A stretch of DNA of 64,000 nt from Diphasiastrum complanatum. Its lineage: Eukaryota; Streptophyta; Lycopodiopsida; Lycopodiales; Lycopodiaceae. Below, piece by piece: positions 27,301 to 56,749 of this stretch. The translations under genes and the position numbers were made by a program. The stretch lies in contig CM055107.1 in assembly GCA_029204225.1 (NCBI GenBank), forward strand, positions 16,361,309 to 16,425,308, written 5' to 3'. Numbering within the stretch: the first letter of the stretch is position 1; each line of letters starts with the position of its first letter. The notes under the pieces were generated by a model. That model was not told the DNA's origin and made no database searches. It saw nothing but the letters and a program-made list of their open reading frames with translations.

Positions 27301-28974
27301 AAAAGCATCTGGCTGTTGAGTTTTGTCTTTTGAACAGGCAACATGGCACTTTCCAGCCTGAAAAACCGGTGAATTATTTAAGAACCTTGGTTTCACCTTT
27401 GTAGACCATCTGTTACCAATTGTTTTCTGTGCCATTAGTTTTTAAAGCTATGTGAAGAGAGTTTTACGTAACTGAACCTGAAAGGTTAGGCCTTTTGTTT
27501 CCTTTTTGCCTATTTTCTGAAGCGTTCAAGTACATGGCTTAAAGTCCTGGATCTGGACAACTATCTCAAGTATACCTATTTAGTAGAAAATTCTTGAAAC
27601 TATTTCACATCCTCAAGCCTGTGTTCAAAGGGATGAAATTTTTCACCAAAATCTAGATACGATTGTCAATAATGAGGGTCTTATGTACAACATTCTGCAC
27701 AATTATCAACTTTTGCAAGCTTGATCCGATTGGCTATCTTATTGCTAACATTATCTATACTATCCGTTATCCCTTTTAAAAAAGCATATTGCTATTTTGT
27801 AAATTAGTTTCCATCAGATAAGCTAAGATATATTTGCTATAGGCTGTCTTTTACCAAAGGAAGTCTGATTACTTTCTCTGTTCACACTGCTTGTGCTGCA
27901 ACTCTTTTCAGTGCTACCTTTTCACATGCATAATTCTTTTTGCTCAATCAGGAAGACCGGCTCCTCGAATGGCACCACGGCCTGCAACTCGTCCCGCACC
28001 ACCTCCTCAGCCTGGTATCTGTTCTCTATATTCTGTTTTGTATTGGTCTCCCTGGCTGGTTAGCAAAAGGCAAGGAGAAGTAATTATACTTTCAAATTAT
28101 CCCCTGGTGAATAAAGTGGTGTCATCTGCATAATTTTCTGAATTATGTTTGGAGAGACCGATATATCCTTCTTGAAATTTGAAAAAGCTTTTAAGCACGA
28201 GGGCCATTGAGTTGGGAGTGCAATTTGTATGCCTATCAAGCTTCCTGATGTTTGTTATCTGATTGTATGATTTTGCAGTCCATCATGCACCTCCCCCAGC
28301 ACCAGTTCAATCAAGTGGAGGTGGTTCCATCATGGGCGGACTTGCCAGCACAGTTGCCCAAGGTTTACGTGGATGATTATTGCTTTGATAATGTGTGATG
28401 GTGTTTTTTTCAAATCGAGTAACAGCATATCATATTCTTGAATGCAGGAATTTAACAATTGGGATTGTCATCGAGGATTTTCAAGAACAAGCATACAGGC
28501 TACTCACTTTTCTATGTTTGAACCAGGTGTGGCCTTTGGAACTGGGAGTGCTATTGCTCACCGGGCTGTTGATGCTGTGGTCGGACCCCGAGTTGTGCAG
28601 CATGAATATACCAATTCTAGTGCTCCAGAGCCACAAATTGCCTCACCTGCAATCACTCCAGTTGGTGGTGCAGATGCATGCACCTACCAAGCGAAGGCAT
28701 TTCAAGATGTAAGTTTCCTACAATACATACGCTTTGAATTGCTCTTCGCTTCAGTGCATCGCTGCAACTTTTATCGTCTGCCTGTCAATCGAATCTCACT
28801 ATAAGATCATTGCATTCTATGTAGTGCCTAAATGCAAGTGGAAATGATATCTCAAATTGCCAGTTTTACATGGATATGTTAAACCAGTGCCGCAGAGGTC
28901 CTTCAACATCAGGTAGTAGACTTGAAGCTGTGATAAGTACTTCAGAAACTGCCCATACTGGTTCTGGTTTCTGA
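14225..28974 (+). CDS. CHCHD2/Mix17-like twin CX9C mitochondrial protein, 5 exons
   Basis: Exons (reading-frame and GT-AG based): 14225-14246, 27952-28014, 28279-28362, 28527-28708, 28825-28974; total 501 nt, 166 aa plus TGA. The protein starts [18 protein letters not shown], a basic Arg/Pro/Ala-rich N-terminus. A Gly-rich hydrophobic segment follows ([32 protein letters not shown]), then a C-terminal CHCH domain: Cys-X9-Cys ([11 protein letters not shown]) and a second Cys-X9-Cys ([11 protein letters not shown]). This order is typical of the CHCHD2/CHCHD10/Mix17 family. Known members are small proteins of the mitochondrial intermembrane space, imported and oxidised through the Mia40 relay and linked to respiration and cristae. 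A mitochondrial role here is inference from the family. The start is the first ATG after a pyrimidine-rich leader and gives the expected N-terminus. Intron 1 is 13,705 bp and packed with mobile elements; introns 2-4 are 264, 164 and 116 bp. The 17 residues after the last CX9C are less certain, because a donor-like GGTAGT at 28911-28916 could shorten or extend the tail. Confidence 0.92.
14728..14963 (+). repeat. 120-bp tandem duplication in intron 1
   Basis: The block from AAATCCAATCGTTTGAAAG to TTGATTCTCAGAT occurs twice with a 120-bp period and only a few substitutions, so it is a recent local duplication. Confidence 0.9.
14966..15840. other. Intron 1 stretch with no recognised feature
   Basis: AT-rich sequence with short open frames only. 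A perfect 9-bp inverted repeat (TTATGTACC gata GGTACATAA) at 15846-15867 touches the GA tract and resembles the GGTACAT words of the LINE 3' UTR. Otherwise I see nothing. Confidence 0.5.
15868..16420 (-). mobile_element. LINE copy B: 5'-truncated 3' end with CT tail
   Basis: It is nearly identical to the end of copy A: compare 16,323-16,420 with about 17,009-17,117, and 15,916-16,020 with about 16,444-16,550. It is truncated after the zinc-finger region (TACAAATCCGAG) and ends in the same ATTAATAAAGAT-like 3' terminus. That terminus runs directly into a CT tract on the minus strand (GA at 15,868-15,915). It lies head-to-tail with copy A, separated only by the GAAAG-type tract. Confidence 0.85.
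16421..18286 (-). pseudogene. LINE copy A: reverse-transcriptase palm to C-terminal zinc finger and 3' end
   Basis: On the minus strand it begins in the RT palm ([21 protein letters not shown]). A one-base frameshift separates this from [16 protein letters not shown] and the catalytic [10 protein letters not shown] (Tyr-Ala-Asp-Asp). A long frame (18003-16600) covers the RT thumb ([27 protein letters not shown]) and a Cys/His motif ([10 protein letters not shown] ... HFLFKCP). The 3' UTR ends ATTAATAAAGAT followed by a pyrimidine tail (TTTC/CT repeats; GAAAG-rich on the plus strand, 16,421-16,443). The 5' end abuts a GA microsatellite (18,287-18,367). It is antisense inside intron 1 of the CHCHD gene. 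Confidence 0.87.
18287..18367. repeat. GA/CT microsatellite between LINE and Ty3 LTR
   Basis: About 40 uninterrupted AG units. It lies at the 5' end of LINE copy A and next to the putative Ty3 LTR, consistent with the LINE having inserted into a CT tract of that LTR. Confidence 0.9.
18368..18802 (-). repeat. Probable 3' LTR of the Ty3 chromovirus
   Basis: Just downstream (minus strand) of the chromodomain frame is a purine tract AAGGAAGAGGGAA (18803-18815 complement) followed by TGTTAGGGACCCAACTCCC, a good LTR start. The LTR runs to at least the GA tract at 18,367; its end is obscured by the LINE insertion. The second LTR is not in the window, so the far boundary is inference. Confidence 0.55.
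18829..20602 (-). pseudogene. Ty3/gypsy chromovirus pol fragment (RNase H, integrase, chromodomain)
   Basis: Minus-strand order: RNase H ([22 protein letters not shown], about 20,560-20,500) and [14 protein letters not shown]. Next comes the integrase zinc region (HxxxH ... CAQC, about 19,990-19,900) and the integrase core ([39 protein letters not shown]). Then [20 protein letters not shown] and a C-terminal chromodomain ([21 protein letters not shown], 18,990-18,880). The three integrase acidic residues are visible, but frames shift near 19,530 and 19,100. Gag, protease and reverse transcriptase are absent: the 5' part is cut at a junction with a LINE at about 20,602. The chromodomain marks it as a chromovirus. 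Confidence 0.9.
21630..21634. repeat. Left target-site duplication (GCCCT)
   Basis: GCCCT immediately precedes the 5' LTR and is repeated exactly at 25956-25960 after the 3' LTR. Joining across one copy restores the interrupted LINE reading frame (...[11 protein letters not shown] then PSLISPHI...). Confidence 0.92.
21635..22859 (+). repeat. 5' LTR of the LARD-like element
   Basis: The LTR is 1,225 bp, TG...CA. The U3-like start holds clustered GGCGCC palindromes (21,670-21,740). An AATAAA at 22148-22153 may serve as poly(A) signal. Two tandem copies of a 37-nt unit (about 22,279-22,350, around GTCGGGACCATT) and three copies of a motif around CAGTTGGTTAAGTCTGATG (22,546; 22,617; 22,732) lie in the second half. 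Confidence 0.92.
22862..22872 (+). promoter_or_regulatory. Primer-binding site of the LARD-like element
   Basis: TGGTATCAGAG is complementary to the 3' end of plant initiator methionine tRNA. It lies two bases after the 5' LTR end (TG spacer), the standard position for minus-strand priming. Confidence 0.93.
22945..23341 (+). repeat. Five spaced hairpin-forming repeats in the LARD leader
   Basis: Related units of about 36-42 nt start near 22945, 23017, 23095, 23187 and 23301. The core reads GTGCTGCC, a 6-9 nt variable stretch, then GGTGTAAGCACGG. GTGCT can pair with AGCAC in each unit. Unit 1 has GTGTT, which still pairs through a G-U wobble. They lie 73-400 nt after the primer-binding site, where packaging or dimerisation signals are expected. 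The function is inference. Confidence 0.7.
23430..24745 (+). other. Interior of LARD-like element without recognised coding
   Basis: Open frames here are short (under 100 codons) and show no zinc knuckle, protease DSGA, reverse transcriptase YxDD or integrase motifs. I see nothing else recognisable apart from the hairpin next to the polypurine tract. Confidence 0.6.
24748..24760 (+). promoter_or_regulatory. Polypurine tract of the LARD-like element
   Basis: AAGGTGGGGTGGA directly abuts the TG of the 3' LTR. Its purine content (two T exceptions) and position fit the plus-strand primer. A perfect 8-bp stem hairpin (24722-24741) lies a few bases upstream. Confidence 0.75.
24761..25955 (+). repeat. 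3' LTR of the LARD-like element
   Basis: The LTR is 1,195 bp and near-identical to 21635-22859. It differs by a roughly 24-nt shorter GC-rich GGCGCC cluster at 24.80-24.83 kb, loss of several bases at 25.80 kb where the 5' copy reads GCGCCAGGTTGG, and scattered substitutions. It ends GCGCTACA just before the target duplicate. AATAAA lies at 25250-25255. Confidence 0.92.
25956..25960. repeat. Right target-site duplication (GCCCT)
   Basis: Exact match to 21630-21634, immediately after the terminal CA of the 3' LTR. Confidence 0.92.
26050..27940. other. Intron 1 distal part, unique-looking
   Basis: No transposon protein motif or long repeat seen. A short GT-rich stretch at 27,140-27,165 is the only simple repeat. 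Confidence 0.5.
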
Positions 28975-29560
28975 ATTTTTGGCTGGAGAATCTTGTCATA
29001 ATTGTGAAATACCTTTTCAGCAGTGATATCAAATTTTTCTGAGCTTTTAATATATGACTTTTTGGTGTCTGTTATTGCAGTAACTCTCTGAGGCAGCAGT
29101 TTTCATCCTTTCTCAATGGATGCAACTATGGTTGTCATGATGATTTTTTAAACATTCTTATCCTGTTATTCCAAGGGGCAGACGTTTATTTCTATGTTTA
29201 ATAGAGGTAAATATTGTGGATAAACTTGGACTCACTCACTCAAGCTGGAGGCTTGAGGCTTGAGGCGATAATAAAGGTCTTTACATAAGCAATAACTTTT
29301 GGAAATTTTTTCCTTAGTATCACATGTGTGCATGATAAGGATCTGCTTCTAGAGCTTCTTGTCAAATTTTCAAAGCAGTGGTGGATGTGCTGTATGATTC
29401 ATTTTCGATGTATGTTACCCAAACTATTTTCCTTGGTTTCTTCATGAAATATTAATGTAATTTTATCTTTTGTAGACAATCTAGTTTTTTCATTGTATGT
29501 GAATTCTTAATTCATCCATGTCAATGTTGTCCTAAAAAATTTTGTACGTCTATTTTAGGT
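28975..29560. other. 3' flank of the CHCHD gene
   Basis: AT-rich, probably the 3' UTR and downstream DNA. I cannot fix a poly(A) site; there are several T-rich stretches and no recognised repeat. Confidence 0.4.
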
Positions 29561-29750
29561 TGTAGGAAATCAAAGTGTCAAGATCCTTCTAACATTCAAT
29601 CTCCATATACAAGAAGAAGAGGGAGAGGGCTAGGCGCCCTGAAGGAGAGAGAAAGTAGTAACAATGCTAGAAAGGGAATGAATCACAAATGAATAATGAG
29701 TACATATAAATAGGCCTTCCAAAGGGCCTAGACTCTTCCAAACCCTAGCC
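29561..29750 (+). repeat. TGTAGGAAATC-family LTR-like repeat, truncated
   Basis: From TGTAGGAAATCAAAGTG for about 185 bp it closely matches 49,895-50,105 in the EDM2-like intron, including the purine-rich GAAGAAGA stretch and the GCCTAGACTCTTCCAAA words. Confidence 0.8.
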
Positions 29751-31450
29751 AAATAAAAAACTGCCACTCGAAGTAGTCGAAGTAGTCGAAATTTCAGCCC
29801 CAAACATGCCCGATGTAAAAGAGATGTAGAATACGAAGTGCGGTAGCATCAAGTCGAAGAGTGCAGACAAGCATGCTTCGCAATGAAAAAACCAGCCACA
29901 AGCCGAAATATGGATTTGCAATCCATCAATGGTTTTCACACGATTCCATAAGTCTTCTTACCACAAGAAACATAAAGAAGAATATGATACTCTTTTACCA
30001 TCACATCCTCCCGAATCTTACTATCAATGATTTGCTTACCAACACTAGGTAAGGCGACACCGTCATCATAAGAAGTAAGCATCAAAACAGGAAAATTAGC
30101 ATAAAGTACTAATTTTGGTGAGGCATGAGTGTTTCCTCCAAGGTAAAAAAATGCTTTGCTATCCCGCAAAGACTCGGACAGCCAACAAGGAGGCTGTAGC
30201 AGGCTGTCCAATAGCCACAAAATCACCAACACTTTGCTGTCCAAAGTGTTCCAAATTTGGACCTTGTTGTCCAAAAACTTTTCGCAGGCCGTTCCTGATG
30301 CATAATACGATGCTCACCCAAAACATTTAGCAACACGCCACTTTGAACCAATGTACTAATTGACATGATTTTTCCCCCTCCTCCATTAGTACAAAATGGC
30401 TTCAAAGAATGCTTGATTTCAGCCTTTTTCAAAACATTAACTTCAGAAGCTTGGTCATAAAGTTCTTCACTAATGCATCCATCATTTGCAACAAATGGCT
30501 CAAGAGAAGAAGAATGCTCTACCATACCAACATTCTGATGCAAACTTGTACTTGTAGAAAGACAATGATCAAACTTTGCATGCCTTTGCTCTTCTACCTT
30601 CAAAGAGGATGAAGTAGAGAGGAGAAAGCATGATGATGAATCCTTTATTCAGTATATTTAAAAGTGTTTTCCAAGCACTTTTAGAGGTCTTGCAAAATCT
30701 CAAATGATATAAAATAGATCTTGTTATCGATAAATCAATGAAAGAGCTTGATCATCACGTCGATGCCAAACCTCATCTTGCAACTCCATGAAGAATAGTT
30801 GGTGCCATCCAACATATCTTCGCCCGAACAAGTACAAATTGCTCCCATATCTCTTGCCATAAGAACTAGCCAAGAAGATAAATTTTTTCAAATCCTAAGT
30901 GTGCCCTAAATGACACAAAAATCAGCAAGTATCAAATCTGAAAATTCAGCACCAATGTGTCGAAATCACACATTAGATAGGTGTAGGAACTCGCCCTCCT
31001 ACAAGCCTTGTGTGCTGAAAAATTCAGCTCGAAATTGTATTACAAACCCAAAAAACCAGCAAGCAAAGAATTAGGCTAGCCTTCAACAAAGCTTTTTTCG
31101 TAACTCTTCTTTCTTGCCAAAAAGTGTGAACAATATACACACGAATAGGGTTGTTTCAAACACCCTACAAATGGTAATATGCTGTCCAATTTTCAGCCTC
31201 GGAATGTGATTGGATCATCACAAAAAATTAGCGCCTTCTTCCACACCTGGAAACAAGCAAAAAAAAGCGTATGTTTATTTTGTAAAATCAGCAAGGGTGT
31301 TGATTTTTCAGCCAAATCAGAAGATAAAAATTGCTCACAGACCTTGGCCTCTACTCTCAAGGTGAGAAGGTCCCTAAAGTCTCTAGTCACTAACCTAGTC
31401 GTCTCGCGTTGTTATTAGAAGCGATCTAGTCTTGCAAAGGAGCAAATTTG
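29751..31450. other. Probable retroelement debris
   Basis: Follows the repeat above. A minus-strand frame (30603-30223, KVEEQRHAKFDH...) is open for 126 codons but shows no motif I recognise. Confidence 0.35.
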
Positions 31451-33180
31451 AAAAATAGGGCAGCAAATCTGCAATGGATTTCAAAACTCGGGCAATGGAC
31501 TGGCTACCAAGATATGTTGACTAGGCAAAAATCAACCTATGTTTGGTATGAGGCAATAGCTCGTTGTTTGTTTGTGACTAAAGTTAGTATCTCATTTTTT
31601 TGGTGAATTTCACTCTTCTTTAATTGTTCCCTTTCTGATCAAAATTCAATTTTCAAGCTTTCTTAAACTTTCATGATTTGTTTATTACTAGAGAAATGGC
31701 AAGCTTGTTTTTTTCTTCTTTAAATCCTTGAGATAACAGTTGACCATGAAGATAGTGGTGTTTCTTTGGAACAACTTACATATGTAAGAGCTATCAAACT
31801 GTTGTTTTTACAGTTCAAAAAGTTTCTGTTTTGAGCATGGCTAAAAAAAGCTTTTTTTATCATCCTTTTTTCCAACTCCTTGAGTGCATGCTAATGCTCT
31901 GTTCTTGTTCAACCTTCCCTAGGTTTTCCTATGCGTTTCTCTCAGTATCTTCTCCTCCATCCTCAGTATTATCGTCTTTTGTCCGCTTGCTCTCCCCCTG
32001 GCACTTCTTTTCCTCTCTTCCTCAGTAACTTTGTATCCTATCTGATACTCAGATTCCTCTGCTACCTCATCCTCCCCTCCTCTCCTTTCTGTATGCCATT
32101 CCACTCCAGCCTTGTTACCTTGTTCTCTCTTCTCACTGATTCTTCCTCGTCCTCACTACTCTTTCCTATCTAGCCCTTCTGATAATCTAAAAGCCCTCTT
32201 TTTCAGATGCCATTTACAATTTGAGTGGTGGTCAGGAGATGATTTGCTGCCTGTGGCATAGTGACAAGGGAACTAACTCAAAGGAGAACAAAAATGTCCT
32301 TTAAAAAATGGGAATGGGATTATAAACAAAATGAAGGATGAGCATTGTCTTTATGTAGTGGCACTACTCTGTAAACAATTCATATGTAAAATACCTCTAG
32401 ATTTTTTGGTTTCCTCCATTTATCTTGTTTTTAGGTCTTAGCAGAAACTGTGACTAGGGAACACATTGCCAAGGCCTACGCCATTTATCTTGTTGAGTCT
32501 TGGTAGAAATTGTGAAATTGTGACAAGGGAACATGTACGTCTATTAATTTCGAACAAATTAGTAGTGATAGAAATCACGTTGGATCTTATAGTAACTAAC
32601 TTTGAAATCATTAGTACTACAGTGATTACGTAGCCAAATATTTAGCATTGAATTATTAGACGAATAATCAGTCGCGAAGAACTACAGAAACGAAAACATT
32701 GTGAGACGATCTTGAACGCAATAAGAAGATAGTATTAATTCAGTATGAAAACGAAACAAGTGTAAATGAGTACAAAAAGGTTTGCGAATCAAAGTCGCGT
32801 ACTCTAAGCTATCTCTGAGTGATTAAATAAAAGTCTGAATTAAGCACAACTACTGATAAGAAATAAGCGCAATAGCAATCTCTCATGTCATGTTCTTGAG
32901 CACGTTCCCAACCAAAGTAGCTCTGGGAATGTGTGGCACATGTAAAATGTCAGGTTCCGTGTTCTGTGTCACTATGGCTTGCGATCAACTTTCAAATATT
33001 TGGAAGTTTACTTAAATTGAGATGATAGTCATGTTGGCTGTCCAATATTTTGTGGAAAGGTTGAAGCTTACACTTCTTAATGCTCTATTTTAGAGATGCC
33101 AAACTTTAAATAGACCTGATCCCTCTGGCAGATTGGTGTCCTTTCCATAAGTAATGTGCGTTTTAAAACTCAATAATACA
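31451..33180. other. Mostly unassigned intergenic DNA
   Basis: 31.85-32.20 kb is pyrimidine-rich. 32.55-32.85 kb, just upstream of a copia gag fragment, resembles LTR sequence in composition, but no partner repeat is present. Confidence 0.35.
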
Positions 33181-33187
33181 GAAAAAG

Positions 33188-33829
33188 TTGTTTCATGAAT
33201 TCTTTTTTGTAAGGGGAAAGAAAAAATACAAAAACAAGCCCAAGATCAACATGACTCAAACGAAGTCTTCGACAAGAGGCAGCTACAACAAAGATACATC
33301 TACTTATGATCACTATCACAAATCGGGACACATAGCAGATAGATGCTGGTTCAACCCAACAATACCTTGCACACACTACAAGACGAAAGGTCATTCAACA
33401 CATGAATGTTGGCATAACCCAAAGGGAAAGCCAAAAGCAGAAAAAGCAAATGTTGCAGAATCATCGAAGGATGTTGAGAAGAGCGACAATGCCTTCACTA
33501 TATTCGATGAAGAGTCAACTAGCTATGCAGAGCACGACTACAATATAGTGATCGACTTAGGAGCTACATCGCACATACCCTGCAACAAGAACGTCTTGAT
33601 CAACTACAAAACACTCGACAATGCAAGAACAGTGATATTGGGTGATGGAAGCAGATACGATGTCGAAGGCATCAGAGCTCTGCAGTTACGTACACTATCA
33701 AGACATGCAAAGCTTCAAGGAGCACTCTATGTACCAACGGTCCTACACCCACACCATTCTAAGCCTTCACTTTGTATTTTCAAAAAATCCCCTGTTTTTT
33801 TTAATGTGCTCTCTACGAAGTTTTTTTAA
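33188..33829 (+). pseudogene. Ty1/copia gag zinc knuckle and protease fragment
   Basis: The frame contains two Cys/His knuckle-like motifs (DHYHKSGHIADRCW, CTHYKTKGHSTHECW) followed by VIDLGATSHIPCNKNVL, a retroviral-type protease site in which Ser of DSGA is Leu, then LGDGSRYDVEGI and LQGALYVP. Gag start and downstream integrase are missing. The first Cys of the first knuckle is His. A dead fragment. Confidence 0.82.
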
Positions 33830-33849
33830 GCTTAGCCACAACATATGGA

Positions 33850-35490
33850 CATGAGCTATTGCCTCTCCCTCGAGCCACAATACTACCTTCCAAGAAGCTT
33901 CACGACATATAACTACTATATATATGATACAGTCTAGACTACATTTCTCACAACAAATTGTGGAGAGAGTCCATCACAAAGCACCCTAATAGCTCTCATT
34001 CGATTACAATCCTCATTTAATAAGGGACTCACACATACTCTACTTTTGTTATGAAGCTTTCACATAGATTTAACAAAGGAGCTACTTACCTTCGTTTATG
34101 CTTTAAGGATGTTGCATTGTGGTTTTCTTCCATCATTTATGTAGCGCTGGATCGTGGCTTCAACATATGTCGAAAATTATGGAAAAAAACAGGCGTAGAT
34201 GTTCGTTGTCTAGTGATGGATTGGTGGGCATCTTATGCAATATGAATTGCTACTTTTCTTGCTTGTAATGCAACATCAATATCTGAAAATCAAAATGTGA
34301 AAGTTTCTACTATCTGTCCAGCGATGGAGGATAGACCGTATACAACATCTTTTGCTTAAAAATTTGAGGAAAAACACCTATTGTCCAATGATGGACTATA
34401 TTGTGGAAATTCACACATGTGGACATGTCCTAATATGTGAAATTGATCTTCTAAGCTTGGCTCATGCACTATAGATCACCTGTTGATTGAAATCCAAGAT
34501 TAATGACAAGATCTAAGGCAAAAAGACCATGTTACATGCATTCATTCATTACCAAAAGGTGTTTCACACGTGTGGAAGATTTCAAGAAATAAACTAAGCC
34601 CCAACAAGCTCCTCTCCTCGTGTAGAGAGAGAAAATACCACTTTTGGGCTCATCTAAAGAGAGAAAGCAATGCAAGCAAAATTGGCAAATATCCAAATTG
34701 ACTTAAAAGCTCATAGATCTCTCATACATTAATGAAGAGAATAAAAGTACACATGGAAACTCGTGGAGATTCAAGCTTAATTAATCCTTTTGGACCCCTT
34801 AAGCATAGCCTCTCTAATCCTATTGGATGTGTGATGCAACATCCCTCACTTTTGATTTCCAACACATCTCTCTCTCATGATTGGACCCTTTGACTTTTGC
34901 CACCACATAGGGTGCATCACTCATCAAACCTAAACTTGACATGTATAAACAACCTAACTAGCTTGAGTTACATCACAATTGAATTTTGGCCTAATCATGA
35001 CAAAAGATGTGTACTTGACCATTTGATCTCTAAAGCCAAAATTGGCCCTATCACCTAGTGGCTTGACTAGCAATCTTTATTAAAACTCGAAAGTCACAAG
35101 ATGACTAAACTATTTTTACTTTTTCTACATGTTCCCGGGAACATGATCCACACGTGTGATATTTTCTCACAAACTAGAAACACAAAAAATATCCAAGATA
35201 AATTTTGACATTTTTTCACATATATGATGCCATTTTGCTTCATTTGTATGAAATAAACAATGTTGTCTCATCATTATCGATGGTGCACCGGGGCTGTCTA
35301 GACAACGAGCAATCACATGTATAGAATACTCTATGTTTCCTTCCATAAAGGTGAAGTGTCTCTCTCACATACGACACTTTATCTTTCTATAGCATTAATG
35401 GCTCATCTATTCTTTTATTATGTAGCATTCTTATGTGAGTATCCACACTCTTGCCTGATTCTTACATACGACAAACTACCTCATTTGGTT
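33850..35490. other. No recognised feature
   Basis: AT-rich repeats and short frames; nothing I can assign. Confidence 0.35.
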
Positions 35491-35499
35491 CGTTGGATC

Positions 35500-36530
35500 A
35501 AAGATAAAGATCATTATCGATCTGACACTGCCAAGTCTTGGCTTCTACCCATATGGTGAGATAATATGTGGCCACGGGCTTGTGAATTTCTTGCAACAGG
35601 GTGAATTGGACCAATGTAGTCCAATCCCCACTTTTGCTTGAGCTAGAACTGGGTGTTGGTCACCAGCATCCTGATTGCAAAATCTTTCGAACTGTAATGT
35701 TAGATGCAAAATGTCCACCACCCATGCCTTCATGTGAAATTGAAATAATTTGGGTGACCTCTTTTGGAAGAATACACCTTCGAAGTTGGCCAGCAATCAG
35801 CTGATAAGGTCTCGCTTTTAGTATTAGTTTTCGTCGTTCCGCCTTGAGTAGAGATTTATTCGGTTGGCCCCGCATTAAATATTCAACTATATCTGCGGCC
35901 CATTCAATCACAATGTCAATGTAAAACAAGACAGCATTAAATAGCTCATCGTCAGGTAGGGTTGCAATCTCCTTTCCCTTGATTCACGACACATGATCTG
36001 CCATATAATGCTGCTTTCCCTTGCGCACCACTATCCGAAAATCAAACTCCAACAACAGAAGTAACCAACGAGTGATTCTCCATGTGTTGCAAGTTTTATT
36101 AACAAGATAAAGCAAGGGTTGATGGTTCATATAAAAAGCAAAATTTGTGACCATCAAATAATGCCAAAATTTCTTAACTGCGTAAATCATAGCTAGTGCC
36201 TCTCGCTTTGTTGTCGAATGGTTTATCTCTGAATCACTGAGTTGTCGGCTAGCAAATCAGATAGGAAAATTCTTTTTGTGTTCTCCTGGCTGAGCTCCCA
36301 CTGCATACTTTGATGCATCTGTATGCACATGAAACTCTATGGACCAATTGGGAGGACATAATGTTGGCACTAAGACCAATGCATCTTTAAGTTTCTGGAA
36401 AGCATGTAGGGCTGCCTCTGTCCAGTGTGGTTCCATTGTGAGTTTGTAGATTGGTCGTGCTAACTCCGCAAAGTCTAAAATGAAGATTCGGTAGTAGTTA
36501 GCGTGACCCATGAAAATATAACACAAAATT
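35500..36530 (-). pseudogene. Ty3/gypsy RT end, RNase H and integrase fragment
   Basis: Minus-strand order: RT connection/RNase H (MGHANYYRIFILDFAELARP, HVHTDASKYAVGAQ, QLSDSEINHSTTKREALAM); NHQPLLYLVNK and VVRKGKQHYMADHVS; integrase zinc region (SHEGMGGGHFASNIT, ILQSGCWWP-type end); integrase start WGLDYIGPI near 35,620. Frames change several times and there are in-frame stops. It differs from the 19-kb chromovirus. The left end fades at about 35,500 and the right end lies by a GA microsatellite. Confidence 0.85.
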
Positions 36531-36534
36531 TACA

Positions 36535-36538
<4 letters not shown>

Positions 36539-36581
<43 letters not shown>
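36539..36581. repeat. GA microsatellite
   Basis: About 21 GA units directly next to the Ty3 fragment. Confidence 0.92.
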
Positions 36582-36586
<5 letters not shown>

Positions 36587-36724
36587 CAGAGTTCCCCTCA
36601 AAGGGTAGACCATACTTTTCAATCTTTTAACATAAATTCACATGATAACAAATGGCAAAAAACCATAACAAGTAAACCTGCTATCCAAGGCACAAGGTTG
36701 ATACTTGCCACCACCCCATCAAAG

Positions 36725-36732
<8 letters not shown>

Positions 36733-36763
<31 letters not shown>
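36733..36763. repeat. CT microsatellite
   Basis: About 15 CT units in the 3' flank of the EDM2-like gene, about 150 bp from the GA tract and in the opposite sense. Confidence 0.92.
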
Positions 36764-36767
<4 letters not shown>

Positions 36768-36769
36768 CA

Positions 36770-37439
36770 TGATTCTCCTTTTATACCTCGAATAGGATAA
36801 TCAAACGGTAATAAGTCAGAAGAAGATATGACACAAGACTCGTGTATTTCAATTTCTCAGTTTAGATAATTGAAAGCCAAAATTGCATTCAACATGCTCA
36901 TCTCAAGTCTTACAATTATAATAGCTACGAGCTTTCAACATACAACGAGATGGTCCATCAAGAGGCACTGGACAGTGCATGAGCAAGAACCCTAGTCCTT
37001 TTAAAGTGTAAAAAGAATCTTAAGCCGTATCTATGTTCCGCCATCAAAATTTCTTGAAAAGAACGTGGCTCAAAACTCTGGGTCGGTGACGCAGAATCAG
37101 CTGCTTCAATTGTTGCTAAGATAATGCGGACTCTGGTACATTGGGCTATTCAAAATATCTAATGGCTCGTGCAGCTGACTATGCACATGGGCACCAAGAG
37201 ACGCATTTCTCAGCAAAGAATCTGGTGTTAGTCCCCTTGAGTTCAATGGCAACTCATGGCCAGACAGTGAGAGAGGGTGACTCTCATTATTGTCAAGTAT
37301 CAAATCCCTGGAAGCTGCACTTTCATGTCCACAGAAAGGACTTGCACGTGTTATAGATTCGCTAGGTACATGAAAATCTGAGCTTTCTCTAAGCGGAAAA
37401 CTCTCTTGTCCGGACAAGGATATATACTGTCCAGAATAC
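36770..37439 (-). other. Probable 3' UTR of the EDM2-like gene
   Basis: Region after the TGA. 37106-37439 remains open in another frame (see findings). No clear poly(A) signal could be fixed. Confidence 0.4.
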
Positions 37440-56222
<18,783 letters not shown>

Positions 56223-56749
56223 TTCATCAAAGTACTGGTACAAGGATGTTTGTGTGCTCACTCTTAACTGTTTAATCAGGGTGGAGTCAATAACTGTAAG
56301 TGAGAATCTAGTGTCAAGTTATGGACATACATGTCCATATGATGGCCATTAAATGCATCACTCATACGTTATTATAGTGGCGTCATTTATTTTTATATTA
56401 CTTTCAATATTAGAACGCTATTTGATATTGCTATCAATGGACATGCAATTTTATTTGTATTAGATAGGCTCGGGACCTATATTTCACGTGGTTCCTAAGT
56501 GGGGCCTCTAGTGGTCGTTTCTGATCTCTTTTTACTTTTTTCTTTTTTGGTTTTCCATCGCACTTTTTTGCAAGCCTTTTGCCGTCATTGTACATACAGC
56601 CTATGTTGAGGTGACAATATATATCCTCTCTTTCAGGGGTTGTGTTTCTTTCATTCTATTTTTAGCAAGGTTTTGGCTCTACATCTGCTTTTCAATTGGA
56701 CGAGACCCCTCTAGTGTGACTTTCTTTTTCAGTAGTCTTAGCTGCTCTG

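Larger units (their letters stand above)
14247..27951 (+). other. Giant first intron (13.7 kb) of the CHCHD gene
   Basis: The donor is gcag|GTAACG and the acceptor ctcaatcAG|GA; joining them restores the frame (exon 1 ends with one extra base). Content in order: a 120-bp tandem duplication (14.73-14.96 kb); unrecognised sequence 14.97-15.84 kb; two antisense LINE 3' ends (15.87-18.29 kb); a GA microsatellite; an antisense Ty3/gypsy fragment (18.37-20.60 kb); an antisense LINE endonuclease region (20.60-26.05 kb) split by a sense-oriented LTR element (21,635-25,955); and 1.9 kb of unique-looking DNA up to exon 2. Apart from the LTR element, the large insertions are antisense to the host gene. 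Confidence 0.88.
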